A DNA stretch of 64,000 nucleotides from Pusillimonas noertemannii (GCF_003096595.1 NZ_QEKO01000001.1:496001-560000), one strand, 5' to 3'; shown: positions 1-9,106, counted from the stretch's first letter. The notes: a model not told the origin generated them from the sequence alone. Translations and numbers: made by a program.

Positions 1-181
1 CGGCCTGAAGCAGCCAGGGGAAGGCGGTTTCCCATTTCCAGACATGCGGCAGACAGGGGGTTTTGGGCAAGGGGGTGACCAGGCTGTGCAGGACCTCCCA
101 GAGCGGGGTCATCTGGTCGTTGCTGATCTTCTGATAGAAATGCTCTCGGGCGGCGGTATCTGTTGCGACGGGTGTATCCAT
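1..181 (-). CDS. Gentisate 1,2-dioxygenase, N-terminal part (runs off window)
   Basis: Only the first 60 codons are present, read leftward from an ATG at 181. The peptide begins MDTPVATDTAAREHFYQKIS and continues with a segment around MTPLWEVLHSLVTP and a WKWE motif. This matches the start of ring-cleaving gentisate 1,2-dioxygenases, Fe(II) cupins that open gentisate to maleylpyruvate. The metal-binding histidines lie beyond the window and cannot be checked. The gene begins 23 bases after the FAH-family gene in the same direction, so the two are probably one operon of the gentisate pathway. A related salicylate or 1-hydroxy-2-naphthoate dioxygenase of the same fold is the main alternative. 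Confidence 0.75.
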   Translation of the reverse strand, partial: MDTPVATDTAAREHFYQKISNDQMTPLWEVLHSLVTPLPKTPCLPHVWKWETAFPWLLQA

Positions 182-204
182 TGTGGGGCTCCCCATGGCG
201 TGGT

Positions 205-1062
205 TCAGGCGGACGTGACGGCGACCTGCATGCGGCCGATTTTTTCGAACTCGGCCACGATGGTGTCGCCGGGCTTTACGGGGCCTACGCCTTCAGGCGT
301 ACCGGTGTATATGACGTCGCCCGGGTGCAGGGTGTAGAAGCTGGAGGCGTATTCGACCAGTTCGGGTATGTTCAGGACGAGATCGCGCGTATTGGCTTTT
401 TGGCGGGTTTCGCCGTTTACGGTGAGCTGGAAGTCGAGGTTTGTGGCGTCGCCCATTTCGTCGGCGGTGACCATCCAGGGGCCAAGCACGCTATAGCTGT
501 CGACCGATTTGCGCAGGCTGCGTTCTTCGGGGCCGCGTACCGTCATGTCGAGCCCTATGGTGTAGGCCGCGATGTGGTCCCAGGCGTCTTGCTTCTTGAT
601 GCCGGTGCCGGGCTTGCCGATGATGATGGCCAGTTCGATTTCGTGGTCGTTGCGGCGGTCGTGATGCCGCACCGACACGGGCTGGCTCGCGCCGATCAGG
701 GAACTGGTGGCCTTGAGAAACAGGCCGATGCGCTGGATTTCAATGACCTGGCTGTTATGGTGGATTTCGGAGTCGGCCCGGGCCTCTTCGAGGTGCTTCA
801 GGTAGTTGACCGGCGCAGCGACCAGTTTTCCGGGGTTGGCCACGGGGCTCAGCAGCTTTACCTGGTCTATTTTTTTGCGGGGAGCGTCGGGCATGAGCTG
901 CCGTGCACGTGCACAGACTTCATCGAGATGCGCGATGAGGGGGTCGTGCCTTGGCAAGGGATAGGTGCTGGCTGGAATGACATCGAGAGCCGTTGTGATG
1001 TCCAGTACTTGATCACCCTCTATGACGCCCAGGCGGTCGTCATCAAATCTGCAAAGCTTCAT
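205..1062 (-). CDS. Fumarylacetoacetate hydrolase family protein, probable fumarylpyruvate hydrolase
   Basis: This 285-residue protein has the fumarylacetoacetase C-terminal fold. Visible hallmarks are the acidic metal-binding segment near residues 140-150 (HEIELAIIIGKPGTG), the conserved YTIGLDMTVR stretch, and a C-terminal YTGTPEGVGPVKPGD loop typical of the family. Members use a divalent metal to hydrolyse or isomerise beta-diketo acids. Because the next gene downstream is a gentisate dioxygenase, the likely role is hydrolysis of fumarylpyruvate (or maleylpyruvate) to pyruvate plus a C4 acid. The family also contains 2-hydroxyhepta-2,4-diene-1,7-dioate isomerases, so substrate is inferred from context. 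It starts at 1062, divergent from a LysR gene that is the obvious candidate regulator. Confidence 0.85.
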   Translation of the reverse strand: MKLCRFDDDRLGVIEGDQVLDITTALDVIPASTYPLPRHDPLIAHLDEVCARARQLMPDAPRKKIDQVKLLSPVANPGKLVAAPVNYLKHLEEARADSEIHHNSQVIEIQRIGLFLKATSSLIGASQPVSVRHHDRRNDHEIELAIIIGKPGTGIKKQDAWDHIAAYTIGLDMTVRGPEERSLRKSVDSYSVLGPWMVTADEMGDATNLDFQLTVNGETRQKANTRDLVLNIPELVEYASSFYTLHPGDVIYTGTPEGVGPVKPGDTIVAEFEKIGRMQVAVTSA

Positions 1063-1168
1063 GTTGTCTCCGTTCCTTCAGTTCAGTACCATTGTCTGGT
1101 GCAGCACGATGGAGGGGCAATACGCTATTCCAAATAACTGGCATTGCGAATTTAAATGGCGAACAGGC
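1063..1168. promoter_or_regulatory. Divergent promoter region between FAH-family gene and LysR regulator
   Basis: These 106 bases separate two genes transcribed outward, the classic arrangement in which a LysR protein controls both its own gene and the neighbouring operon. No strong LysR box could be fixed by eye, so the call rests on gene arrangement. Confidence 0.45.
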
Positions 1169-2116
1169 ATGGCAGCAACCTCAAAACTGGATCTGTATGA
1201 TTTCTTGCTCTTGAAAGAAATCCGGGCCGCCCGCAGCATTACCGGGGCCGTGCCGCAAGTCGGCCTCAGCCAGCCCGCCATCAGCATCAGGCTGGGGCAC
1301 TTGCGGCAGCATTTTGGCGACCCCTTGTTTGTCAGGACCTCTGGCGGGCTGATGTCCACGCCCTTCCTGGAAAGCCTCATGGCCGATATCGAGCACGCCA
1401 TCAAGCTGCTCAGCCCCGAAGAGAACGCCCGCCGGGTGTTCGACCCGGCAACCTCAACCCGCCGGTTTCGGGTCGGCCTGAGCCACATTGCGCAAATGGT
1501 TATGTTGCCCGAGATACTGCGCCAGTTCAAAATGCTGGGACCGGGCCTGCATGTCGATTCCATCGACCTGGACGCCGCTACCGCGGGGCTGCTTGAAAGC
1601 GGCCAGCTCGATCTCGCCGTCGGCTATACCTTCGATCTGCACAATGGCTTTTATCAGCAGCGCCTGTTCGCCGAGAACTATTCCTGCATAGTCCGGCAGG
1701 CGCATCCGCGCATCGGCAGCACTTTGTCCAAGCAGCAATTCCTCGACGAAGAGCATCTTGCCCTGGTTGCGCCGGCAACAGGCCATTCATTGCTGGACAA
1801 GGTGCTCGAAGAGCGGGGCGTCCAGCGCAGGGTCACCGCCAGGGTGTCTTCCTATCTCGGGCTCGAGCAAATACTCGTCTCGACCGACCTGCTTGCGATG
1901 GTGCCCTCCCGGCTGGCGCGAACCCTCGCCCTGGGCGAGCGGATCAAGATCCTGGGGCTGCCGTTTCCTTCGCCCACCTATGAAGTACGCCAGTATTGGC
2001 ACGAGCGCTACCACCACGACTCGGGCAACAGCTGGCTGCGCAAGCTCATCTTCGAAAGCTTCACCAATCTTCCGCCGGTGTTCACCAAACTGGTGGTTAC
2101 CGCCAATCCGCAGTGA
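1169..2116 (+). CDS. LysR-family transcriptional regulator, probable activator of the gentisate genes
   Basis: A 315-residue LysR protein. An N-terminal winged HTH covers roughly residues 8-66, with the recognition-helix segment VGLSQPAISIRLGHLRQHFG. It is followed by a periplasmic-binding-like effector domain. The reading frame is open from 1022, but that upstream part reads through the promoter of the divergent gene; the ATG at 1169 (MAATSKLDLYDF) puts the HTH at the usual distance from the N-terminus. The gene is divergent from the FAH/gentisate operon, so control by an aromatic acid such as gentisate or its precursor is likely but inferred. The HTH resembles the NahR/LinR-like branch in its short linker after 'LFVRT'. 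Confidence 0.88.
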   Translation: MAATSKLDLYDFLLLKEIRAARSITGAVPQVGLSQPAISIRLGHLRQHFGDPLFVRTSGGLMSTPFLESLMADIEHAIKLLSPEENARRVFDPATSTRRFRVGLSHIAQMVMLPEILRQFKMLGPGLHVDSIDLDAATAGLLESGQLDLAVGYTFDLHNGFYQQRLFAENYSCIVRQAHPRIGSTLSKQQFLDEEHLALVAPATGHSLLDKVLEERGVQRRVTARVSSYLGLEQILVSTDLLAMVPSRLARTLALGERIKILGLPFPSPTYEVRQYWHERYHHDSGNSWLRKLIFESFTNLPPVFTKLVVTANPQ

Positions 2117-2259
2117 AGCCCGCCGGCCGATAGTCGCGCCGCGGGGCAGGCCCTAGGTACTTTCCGAGTCGATGCAAACGCTAATTGTGGCCACCACCGC
2201 GCGTGATTAAGCTTGGTCCATTTTGTTCGGCCACAGCCACACACAAGCGGAGGGTAACC

Positions 2260-3066
2260 ATGAGGGAAAGACTCGATTGCGCCTTGATCGCCACAGTTTG
2301 CACCAATGACTGGATACGCCCATGGACGGGCAGGCATTGGTGCGGAAGGCTTTACTTCCACGCCCCGATGCCCAGCATCGACATCAGCCAGCACAATGCG
2401 TCAGCCAGCCTGGCCGACAGCGCCATGCTGCTGCGCCGTTTCGATGTCTGCCTGCTGCCGGTCAGCGAACACAGCCTGGCCTGGGCGCGCACCAGCCTGC
2501 TTGCGGCGCGCGGGCGCCTTGAAACACCGGTGTTCGCCCTTATCGACCAATTGAAGGCCGCCGCCCTGAACGATCTCTACGAGCTGGGCCTGCACGACTT
2601 CGTGCGTACGCCGATGTGCCCCGAAGAGCTGCGTGTGCGCATCGAGCGGCTGCTCGACGAGAAAAAGCCGGCGCTCCACGCTTGGCCGCAGCCGGCCGTC
2701 GCCCAGGCCCAGGGCGTCAAGGAACCCACGGGGCCGCATCACGCCGGCCAGGCCCCCGACGAGGCCACGCTGTGCTCGACTATACTTGAGCGTACAGGCC
2801 TCGAGCTCGACGCCTACGCCGCGGCCAGCGCCTCGCGCAGCGCCACTTCGCGCGAGTCGTTCCGGGCCGCCAAAAGCAAAATCATAGAACGCTTCGAAAC
2901 CGCCTATATCAAGGCAGCGCTGGGCCGGCATTCCGGCAACATCGCCATGGCCGCGCGTGCGGCCCAGAAGCATCGCCGCGCGTTCTGGGCGCTTATGCGC
3001 AAGTACGACATCGACGCCGCTCCCTATCGGTCCGAGTCGCCCCCCAAACCTTTTGCCGACGGGTAA
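2260..3066 (+). CDS. Fis-type HTH regulator with degenerate receiver-like N-terminus
   Basis: The ATG at 2260 follows a good ribosome-binding site (GGAGGGTAACC) and gives 268 residues; the frame is open further upstream without a better start. The middle part, about residues 65-145, has the alternating hydrophobic pattern and the ending 'GLHDFVRTPMCPEELRVRIERLL' pattern of response-regulator receiver domains. A clear phosphoacceptor aspartate is not evident. The last 60 residues (FETAYIKAALGRHSGNIAMAAR) are a Fis-type DNA-binding HTH as found at the C-terminus of NtrC proteins. There is no AAA+ domain between them. The gene ends 30 bases before hemE in the same direction. Its target is unknown; control of hemE or of alginate/nitrogen-type genes cannot be told from sequence. 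Confidence 0.7.
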   Translation: MRERLDCALIATVCTNDWIRPWTGRHWCGRLYFHAPMPSIDISQHNASASLADSAMLLRRFDVCLLPVSEHSLAWARTSLLAARGRLETPVFALIDQLKAAALNDLYELGLHDFVRTPMCPEELRVRIERLLDEKKPALHAWPQPAVAQAQGVKEPTGPHHAGQAPDEATLCSTILERTGLELDAYAAASASRSATSRESFRAAKSKIIERFETAYIKAALGRHSGNIAMAARAAQKHRRAFWALMRKYDIDAAPYRSESPPKPFADG

Positions 3067-3096
3067 AATGACCCGCGTATATTTTCGAGGATAGCC

Positions 3097-4167
3097 GTGT
3101 CGTCCCCCACACTGAAAAACGATGTCTTCCTGCGCGCGCTGCTGCGCGAGCCCGTTCCCTACACGCCTTTGTGGCTCATGCGCCAGGCCGGCCGCTATCT
3201 GCCCGAATACAACGAAACGCGCGCTCGCGCCGGCTCCTTCCTGGGGCTGGCCCAGAATCCGCAGTACGCATGCGAGGTCACGCTGCAGCCCCTGCAGCGC
3301 TTCGACCTCGATGCGGCCATCCTGTTCTCCGACATCCTGACCATACCCCACGCCATGGGGCTGGGCCTTGATTTCGTGGCGGGCGAAGGCCCGCGCTTTG
3401 CCAGGCCGGTGCGCACCGAAGAAGACGTGGCCAGGCTGGCGGTGCCCGACATGTCGCAACTGCAATATGTATTCGACGCCGTCTCGCTCGTACGCAAAGA
3501 ACTCGACGGCAAGGTGCCTCTTATCGGGTTTGCGGGCAGCCCCTGGACCATCGGCTGCTATATGGTCGAAGGGCAGGGCTCCGACGACTACCGCCTTATC
3601 AAAAGCATGCTGTATGCGCGGCCCGACCTCCTTCATCGCATGCTCAACATCAACGCCCAGGCCACCAGCCAGTATCTCAATGCGCAGATCCAGGCCGGCG
3701 CCCAGGCCGTCATGATCTTCGACAGCTGGGGCGGCGTGCTGGCCGACACCCTGTTCCAGGAATTCTCGCTGGCCTATACCCGGCAGGTCGTCCAGGGCCT
3801 TACGCGCGAACGCGAGGGGCGGCGCGTGCCCGTCATCGTATTCACCAAGGGCGGCGGCATGTGGCTCGAAGACATCGCGGCTTCAGGCTGCGACGCGGTC
3901 GGCCTCGACTGGACGGTCAATCTTGCCCAGGCGCGCCGCCGCACGCAAGACAAGGTGGCCCTGCAAGGCAATATCGATCCCATGGCCCTGTTTGGCGGAG
4001 ACGAGGCCATCCGGGCCGAGGCGCGCCGGGTCATCGACGATTTCGGCCCGGTGGGCGAGGGCGGGCATGTGTTCAACCTGGGGCACGGAATCTCCCGCTT
4101 CACTCCCCCCGAGGCGGTGGCCAGCCTGGTTGACGAAGTCCACAGCTACAGTCGCGGCAAGCACTGA
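3097..4167 (+). CDS. hemE: Uroporphyrinogen decarboxylase
   Basis: HemE removes the four acetate carboxyls of uroporphyrinogen III to give coproporphyrinogen III in haem synthesis; it is cytosolic and needs no cofactor. The 356-residue length is standard. The N-terminal signature [15 protein letters not shown] and the later GFAGSPWT segment are both present and carry substrate-binding arginines and the catalytic region. The start is GTG at 3097 with a GAGG site six bases upstream. It follows the Fis-like regulator by 30 bases and is followed by a hairpin terminator. Confidence 0.97.
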   Translation: MSSPTLKNDVFLRALLREPVPYTPLWLMRQAGRYLPEYNETRARAGSFLGLAQNPQYACEVTLQPLQRFDLDAAILFSDILTIPHAMGLGLDFVAGEGPRFARPVRTEEDVARLAVPDMSQLQYVFDAVSLVRKELDGKVPLIGFAGSPWTIGCYMVEGQGSDDYRLIKSMLYARPDLLHRMLNINAQATSQYLNAQIQAGAQAVMIFDSWGGVLADTLFQEFSLAYTRQVVQGLTREREGRRVPVIVFTKGGGMWLEDIAASGCDAVGLDWTVNLAQARRRTQDKVALQGNIDPMALFGGDEAIRAEARRVIDDFGPVGEGGHVFNLGHGISRFTPPEAVASLVDEVHSYSRGKH

Positions 4168-4480
4168 GTTATTGCATCGAACAAACCGTAAAGGCCCGTT
4201 ATAACGGGCTCTTTCCGCAAGTTGTGCACAAGTTATATCGCTGTGCAACATTGCCTGAGACTATTAAGTTACATTCTCGTCTATGCCGCATAAGTTACTG
4301 TATTTAAACGGAAATTAAAGAAATTGTCGCGGCTTTCTGATGATATTACCGGAAACGCCATTGACTTTTCCCGAGTTGTCACTGTGTTTCTCCCCAAAGT
4401 TATCCACAGGCGGGCTGGATAAGCCTGGCAATGTCCCATCCCCTCAACGTTTGCGTGCTCTTCATAAGAATTTACTTTAA
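4168..4480. other. hemE-priA intergenic region, AT-rich, with a consensus DnaA box
   Basis: This 313-base gap is clearly more AT-rich than its surroundings. After the hemE hairpin it holds the sequence TTGTGCACAA near 4220 and a perfect DnaA box TTATCCACA at 4400-4408. No open frame in it looks like a gene. It presumably carries the priA promoter. A single box does not make a replication origin and no dnaA, gidA or parAB lies nearby; DnaA-dependent control of priA is a possibility only. Confidence 0.5.
4194..4214 (+). terminator. Probable rho-independent terminator after hemE
   Basis: A perfect 16-base palindrome GCCCGTTATAACGGGC at 4194-4209 is followed by TCTTTCC. It lies 27 bases after the hemE stop codon. 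The T-run is short, so termination may be only partial. Confidence 0.6.
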
Positions 4481-6598
4481 GTGTCGATAAGTCCCGCGCC
4501 ATCCACCGAGCCCGCCGAGCCCGCGTCCTTGCCGGACGTCGGCACCGGTGTGTACTGGGTCAGGGTGGCGCTCGACGTTCCATTGCCGGGACTATTTGAT
4601 TACCGCGCCGAAGGGCCGCTGCGGGTGGGAACGCGGGTCATCGTTCCTTTCGGGCGCCGCAAGCTGGTCGGCGTCGTCGCCGAAACCGCCGACACGCCGG
4701 TCATCGAAGCCCGCCTGGTCAAGCCAGTGGAGCAGGTGCTGGACGATCTGCCGCCCCTGCCTGACGACTGGCTGAGGCTGGCCCGCTTTGCGGCGCAGTA
4801 CTATCAGCGCCCCCTGGGCGAAGTCATGCTTCCCACCCTGCCTGCCAGCCTGCGCAAGGTGTCGGCCTACCAGGGCAAGCGCTCGGCAGGCGGGCCCGTG
4901 AAGCGAAGCGATGCCCGGCAGGGCGCCAAGCCCGTGCCTGTGCAGCCGGCCCCGGTGCCGGTGCTGAACGCGGCCCAGCAGGCCGCGGCCCAGGCCATCT
5001 GCGAACTGCAGGGCCATAAAACGGTGCTGCTGCATGGCATTACGGGCAGCGGCAAGACCGAGGTCTACCTGCGCGCCGCCCAGCAGGCCCTGGCTCAAGG
5101 CAGGCAGGTGCTGTTTCTGGTGCCCGAAATCAACCTCACGCCGCAGCTCGAACGGTCTCTGCGTTCGCGCCTGGCGGCCATTGCCGAGCCCCATGCCCTG
5201 GCTGTGCTTCACAGCGGGCTGGCCGAGGGAGAGCGGCTGCGTGCATGGCTGCGCGCCCAGCGCGGCGAGGCGCGCATCCTGCTGGGCACCCGGCTGGCCA
5301 TTTTCACGCCCATGCCCGAGCTGGGCCTGGTCATCGTCGACGAAGAGCACGATGCGTCGTACAAACAGCAAGAGGGCCTGCGCTACTCGGCGCGCGACCT
5401 GGCCGTATGGCGGGCGCACGACCTTCGCATTCCGGTCGTGCTGGGTTCGGCCACCCCCTCGCTTGAAAGCTGGCATCACGCGCAAAACGGCCATTACCTC
5501 AAGCTGTCGCTCACCCACAGGGCGCGCGACGCCGAGCTGCCCTCGGTGCGGCTGGTCGATACGCGCAGGCTGGCCATGCAGCAGGGTTTTTCGCCGCATC
5601 TGATCACCGCCATGCAAGAGCGCCTCGAGCGTGGCGAGCAATGCCTGGTCTTCCTGAATCGCCGCGGCTATGCGCCGGTGCTGGCGTGTTCTTCCTGCGG
5701 CTGGGTCAGCCAGTGCACGCGCTGCACTGCCTATACGGTGCTGCACCGAGGCAGGGGCGGGCGCAATGCGCTGCACTGCCATCATTGCGGCTACCGCGCG
5801 CCGGTGCCGCGCGCCTGCCCCGACTGCGGCGACCAGGACCTGCGTCCCATGGGCCGCGGCACGCAACGGGTCGAAGAACACCTGGCCGAAGAGTTTCCCC
5901 AAGCCCGCATTGCGCGCATAGACGCCGACAGCACCCGCCTGAAGGGCAGTGCCGAGGCCTTGTTCGCCAAGGTGCATGCGGGCGAGGTCGACATATTGGT
6001 GGGCACGCAGATGGTGGCGAAGGGACACGACTTCGCCAACCTGGGCCTGGTCGGTGTCCTGAATTCCGATTCCATGCTGTTCGCCCAAGACTTCCGCGCG
6101 CCCGAGCGCCTGTTTGCCCAGCTGATGCAGGTAGCGGGCCGGGCGGGACGCCATGTCAAGGGCGGGCAGGTCATCATCCAGACCGACTACCCCGAGCAGC
6201 CGGTGTACCAGGCCATCACCCGCCACGACTACGCCGGCTTCGCCGAGTATGCGCTGGCCGAGCGCGAGGCCGTGGGGCTTCCACCTTACGCCTACCAGGC
6301 GCTGCTTACCGCCGAGTCGCGCGAGTTGCGCATTGCGCTTGATTTCCTGAGCCTGGCACGCGAAGTTGCGCAAGGCGAGCCGCAGTGGTTTCCCATGCTT
6401 GACGCCCTCAACCTGTACGACCCGGTGCCCTTGCGGGTGGTGCGGGTTGCCAATATAGAACGCGCGCAACTGCTGGTGGAAAGCGCCAGCCGGCCGGCCC
6501 TGCAGGGCTTCCTGGCGGCCTGGATGCAGGCCTTGCCGCAGCTGGCCGCCGAGAAGCGCGTGCGCTGGCAGCTCGAAGTCGACCCGCTGGAAATCTGA
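4481..6598 (+). CDS. priA: Primosomal replication restart helicase PriA
   Basis: PriA recognises stalled replication forks and reloads the DnaB helicase. The 705-residue product has the N-terminal fork-binding region starting WVRVALDVPLPGLFDY, a Walker A site in LLHGITGSGKTEVYL, and a DEEH Walker B. The zinc-binding cysteine cluster (CSSCGWVSQCTRC and later CHHCGYR and CPDCG), unique to PriA among helicases, is complete. The start used is GTG at 4481, without a strong ribosome-binding site; a GTG at 4549 close to the conserved domain is possible. The stop overlaps the rep start codon (ATGA), so the two replication-restart helicases are translationally coupled. Confidence 0.97.
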   Translation: MSISPAPSTEPAEPASLPDVGTGVYWVRVALDVPLPGLFDYRAEGPLRVGTRVIVPFGRRKLVGVVAETADTPVIEARLVKPVEQVLDDLPPLPDDWLRLARFAAQYYQRPLGEVMLPTLPASLRKVSAYQGKRSAGGPVKRSDARQGAKPVPVQPAPVPVLNAAQQAAAQAICELQGHKTVLLHGITGSGKTEVYLRAAQQALAQGRQVLFLVPEINLTPQLERSLRSRLAAIAEPHALAVLHSGLAEGERLRAWLRAQRGEARILLGTRLAIFTPMPELGLVIVDEEHDASYKQQEGLRYSARDLAVWRAHDLRIPVVLGSATPSLESWHHAQNGHYLKLSLTHRARDAELPSVRLVDTRRLAMQQGFSPHLITAMQERLERGEQCLVFLNRRGYAPVLACSSCGWVSQCTRCTAYTVLHRGRGGRNALHCHHCGYRAPVPRACPDCGDQDLRPMGRGTQRVEEHLAEEFPQARIARIDADSTRLKGSAEALFAKVHAGEVDILVGTQMVAKGHDFANLGLVGVLNSDSMLFAQDFRAPERLFAQLMQVAGRAGRHVKGGQVIIQTDYPEQPVYQAITRHDYAGFAEYALAEREAVGLPPYAYQALLTAESRELRIALDFLSLAREVAQGEPQWFPMLDALNLYDPVPLRVVRVANIERAQLLVESASRPALQGFLAAWMQALPQLAAEKRVRWQLEVDPLEI

Positions 6599-8679
6599 TG
6601 ACTCAAGCCACGCCCGCCCCCGGCCACACGCTGGCCAGCGACTTGAACACCCCGCAGCGCATGGCCGCCCTGTATCTTGACGGGCCGTGCCTGGTATTGG
6701 CGGGCGCCGGCAGCGGCAAGACCCGGGTCATCACGCAGAAGATCGCCTACCTGCTGCGCGAATGCGGCTACATGGGCAGGCACGTGGTGGCGCTTACCTT
6801 TACCAACAAGGCGGCGCGCGAAATGAGCGAGCGGGTCAAGACCCTGGTCGACTCGCGGCTTACCAAGGGGCTGACCATCAGCACCTTCCACTCGCTGGGC
6901 GTGCGCTTTTTGCGCGAAGAAGCCCGGCACGCCCGCCTGAAGCCCGAATTCTCCATTCTTGACTCCACCGATGCCATGGGCATCATCCAAGAGCTTCTGG
7001 CCACCACCGACAAGGCGCGCCTGCGCAGCGTGCAGCAGACGATATCGCTGTGGAAGAACGCCCTGATGGACCCCGATGCCGCCGAGAAGGCCGCCGCGAC
7101 TCCCAATGAAGCCGAGGCGGCACGCATCTACCGCAGCTACGACGCCACCCTGGCGGCCTACCAGTCGGTGGATTTCGATGACCTGATCAGGCTGCCCACG
7201 GTGCTGATGCAAGGCAACGAGGCGGTGCGCGAGCGCTGGCAGGCCAGGGTGCAGTACCTGCTGGTGGACGAATACCAGGACACCAACGAATGCCAGTATC
7301 GCCTGGTGCAGCTGCTTACGGGGCGGCGCGCCATGTTCACGGCGGTGGGCGACGACGACCAGGCCATCTACGCCTGGCGCGGCGCCACGGTCGAGAACCT
7401 GGCCAAGCTCACCACCGACTATCCCCAGCTCAAGCTCATCAAGCTCGAGCAGAACTACCGCTCGGTGCAGCGCATATTGTCGGCGGCCAACCAGGTCATC
7501 GGGCATAACCCCAATCTGTTCGACAAGAAGCTGTGGTCCGACCTGGGCGTAGGCGAGCCCATACAAGTCACGGCCATGGACACCGACGTCATCGAGGCCG
7601 AATCGGTTGCATTGCGCATTTCGGCCGAGCGCTTCGAGCGGCGGGCCGAATGGCGCGACTTTGCCATCTTGTATCGCAGCAACCAGCAGGCCAGGGTGGT
7701 GGAGCAGGCCTTGCGCAACCTGCGCATTCCCTACACTTTGTCGGGCGGGCAAAGCTTTTTCGACAAGGCCGAGATACGTGATGTGCTGGCCTATTTGCGC
7801 CTTATCGCAAACGACGATGACGACCCGGCCTTCATCCGCGCCGTCACCACCCCCAGAAGGGGCATAGGGCAGGCCACCTTGCAGGCGCTGGGCGAGTTCG
7901 CCTCGCAAAAGCAGCTGTCATTGTTCGCGGCCGTGTTCGAGGTTGCGGAAGCCGAGCGCCTGGCCGCCCGCCAGCTCGAGCCCTTGCAGACCTTTGCGGC
8001 CTTCATCCAGCAGATCCAGCAGCGGGCCGGCCGCAAGGGAAGCGACCGCGTCTCGCAGGGCGCCGAGCCGGCGGGGCCCCTGCTGGACGAATTGCTGGGC
8101 GTCATCCAGTACGAGCGCCATCTTTACGACACCCTGGACGAGCGCGCCGCCCAGACGCGCTGGCAGAACGTGCAGGAACTGGTCGGCTGGCTGAAGCGCA
8201 AGGCCGAAGAAGACGATCTGGATCTTTTCGAGCTCGTCCAGCATGTGGCGCTGGTGACCATGCTCGAGCGGGGCGACGAGGATGACCCCGATACCGTCAA
8301 GCTTTCCACCCTGCACGCGTCCAAGGGGCTTGAGTACCCGCACGTATATCTTGTAGGGGTCGAAGAGGGCCTGCTGCCCCATATGGGGCGCGACGAAGAG
8401 GACGGCGACCCGGCCAAGGCCGCCGAATCGCTGGCCACGCGCATACAAGAAGAACGGCGCCTGATGTATGTGGGCATTACACGGGCACAGCGCACACTGC
8501 ACCTGACCTGGTGCAAGAAGCGCCGGCGCGCGCGCGAAGACGTGGTGTGCGAACCCTCGCGCTTCATCGACGAAATGGGGCTTTCTTCCGTCAAGCTTCG
8601 CGAAGATCCCGAACTGCAGGCGCTGAGCCCCAAGCAGCGCCTGGGCATGCTCAAGGATCTGCTCAACAAGAAGGGGTGA
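6598..8679 (+). CDS. rep: ATP-dependent DNA helicase Rep (UvrD/Rep superfamily 1)
   Basis: A 693-residue superfamily-1A 3'-5' helicase. Visible are the Q-motif region (LNTPQRMAAL), Walker A (AGAGSGKT), motif Ia (TFTNKAAREM), motif II (LLVDEYQDTN), motif III (VGDDDQAIYAWRGA) and the late motifs LSTLHASKGLEYPHVYLVGVEEG and YVGITRAQ. The length and the N-terminal 'LNTPQRMAALYLDGPCLVLAGAGSGKT' style fit Rep better than UvrD or PcrA. Rep moves proteins off DNA ahead of the fork and assists restart, which fits its coupling to priA by a one-base stop/start overlap. Confidence 0.92.
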   Translation: MTQATPAPGHTLASDLNTPQRMAALYLDGPCLVLAGAGSGKTRVITQKIAYLLRECGYMGRHVVALTFTNKAAREMSERVKTLVDSRLTKGLTISTFHSLGVRFLREEARHARLKPEFSILDSTDAMGIIQELLATTDKARLRSVQQTISLWKNALMDPDAAEKAAATPNEAEAARIYRSYDATLAAYQSVDFDDLIRLPTVLMQGNEAVRERWQARVQYLLVDEYQDTNECQYRLVQLLTGRRAMFTAVGDDDQAIYAWRGATVENLAKLTTDYPQLKLIKLEQNYRSVQRILSAANQVIGHNPNLFDKKLWSDLGVGEPIQVTAMDTDVIEAESVALRISAERFERRAEWRDFAILYRSNQQARVVEQALRNLRIPYTLSGGQSFFDKAEIRDVLAYLRLIANDDDDPAFIRAVTTPRRGIGQATLQALGEFASQKQLSLFAAVFEVAEAERLAARQLEPLQTFAAFIQQIQQRAGRKGSDRVSQGAEPAGPLLDELLGVIQYERHLYDTLDERAAQTRWQNVQELVGWLKRKAEEDDLDLFELVQHVALVTMLERGDEDDPDTVKLSTLHASKGLEYPHVYLVGVEEGLLPHMGRDEEDGDPAKAAESLATRIQEERRLMYVGITRAQRTLHLTWCKKRRRAREDVVCEPSRFIDEMGLSSVKLREDPELQALSPKQRLGMLKDLLNKKG

Positions 8680-8731
8680 CAAGGGCGCAGCGGTGCCCAG
8701 GCCTTGCGGAACAAAAAGCCCCCGCGACAAA

Positions 8732-8764
8732 AAAGCCGGTCCCTTGTGAGGACCGGCTTTCCCG
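8732..8764 (+). terminator. Rho-independent terminator after rep
   Basis: An 11-base inverted repeat AAAGCCGGTCC / GGACCGGCTTT at 8732-8742 and 8750-8760 closes on a seven-base loop and ends in T residues. It lies about 50 bases after the rep stop codon and is symmetric enough to serve the opposite strand too. Confidence 0.8.
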
Positions 8765-8833
8765 TCCGGCGAACCTTGCTTTATAAGCAGGCGCCGAAAA
8801 TAAAGCGGATCTGAGCTGCGCTGTACGCTGTAC

Positions 8834-9052
8834 TTAGGCGGCGGTGACCTTGTGGCCTTCCTGGCGTGCGGCGTCCATGTCGGACGAGACCCCGGCCACG
8901 AAGGACACGATCTTGTTCTGCACGGCCTTGGCACCGGAGGCGATCCAGCTGAACAGCGAAAGAAGGGGGGCTTCGTTGTAGTAATCGAGTTCCTGGCGCA
9001 GCAATTCGCGCTCGAGGGAGTCGGTCAGAATGGCGTTCGGATAGTCGATCAT
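8834..9052 (-). CDS. Small hypothetical protein (72 aa)
   Basis: The start chosen is the ATG at 9052 (MIDYPNAILTDSLERELLRQ), because the upstream in-frame extension to 9130 runs through a palindromic control region. The product is acidic at the N-terminus and has an amphipathic or weakly hydrophobic middle (LLSLFSWIASGAKAVQNKIVSFVAGVS) and a soluble tail. I do not recognise the family. It is divergent from the 3-hydroxyacyl-CoA dehydrogenase gene and shares the dyad-rich gap at 9107-9152, which suggests common regulation. It may be a small membrane-associated protein. The codon use and third-position GC look like a real gene. Confidence 0.55.
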   Translation of the reverse strand: MIDYPNAILTDSLERELLRQELDYYNEAPLLSLFSWIASGAKAVQNKIVSFVAGVSSDMDAARQEGHKVTAA

Positions 9053-9106
9053 GGCGGTCTCGGAATTAGGTTGGCCCGTGTGTTTTCGAGCAGATGAATG
9101 AATTAT

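Noticed and set aside
44-1137. Plus-strand open frames over the FAH-family gene
   Set aside because: They are antisense to a well-supported enzyme gene, have no recognisable domain and lack ribosome-binding sites.
2401-3636. 411-residue minus-strand frame across the regulator-hemE junction
   Set aside because: It spans two real genes and their gap in antisense; the composition is that of a GC-rich shadow frame.
4168-4480. Possible replication origin because of a perfect DnaA box
   Set aside because: There is only one clear box, with no cluster, and no dnaA, dnaN, gidA or parAB beside it.
4592-6469. 625-residue minus-strand frame opposite priA
   Set aside because: PriA is complete on the other strand with all motifs; the antisense frame shows no domain.
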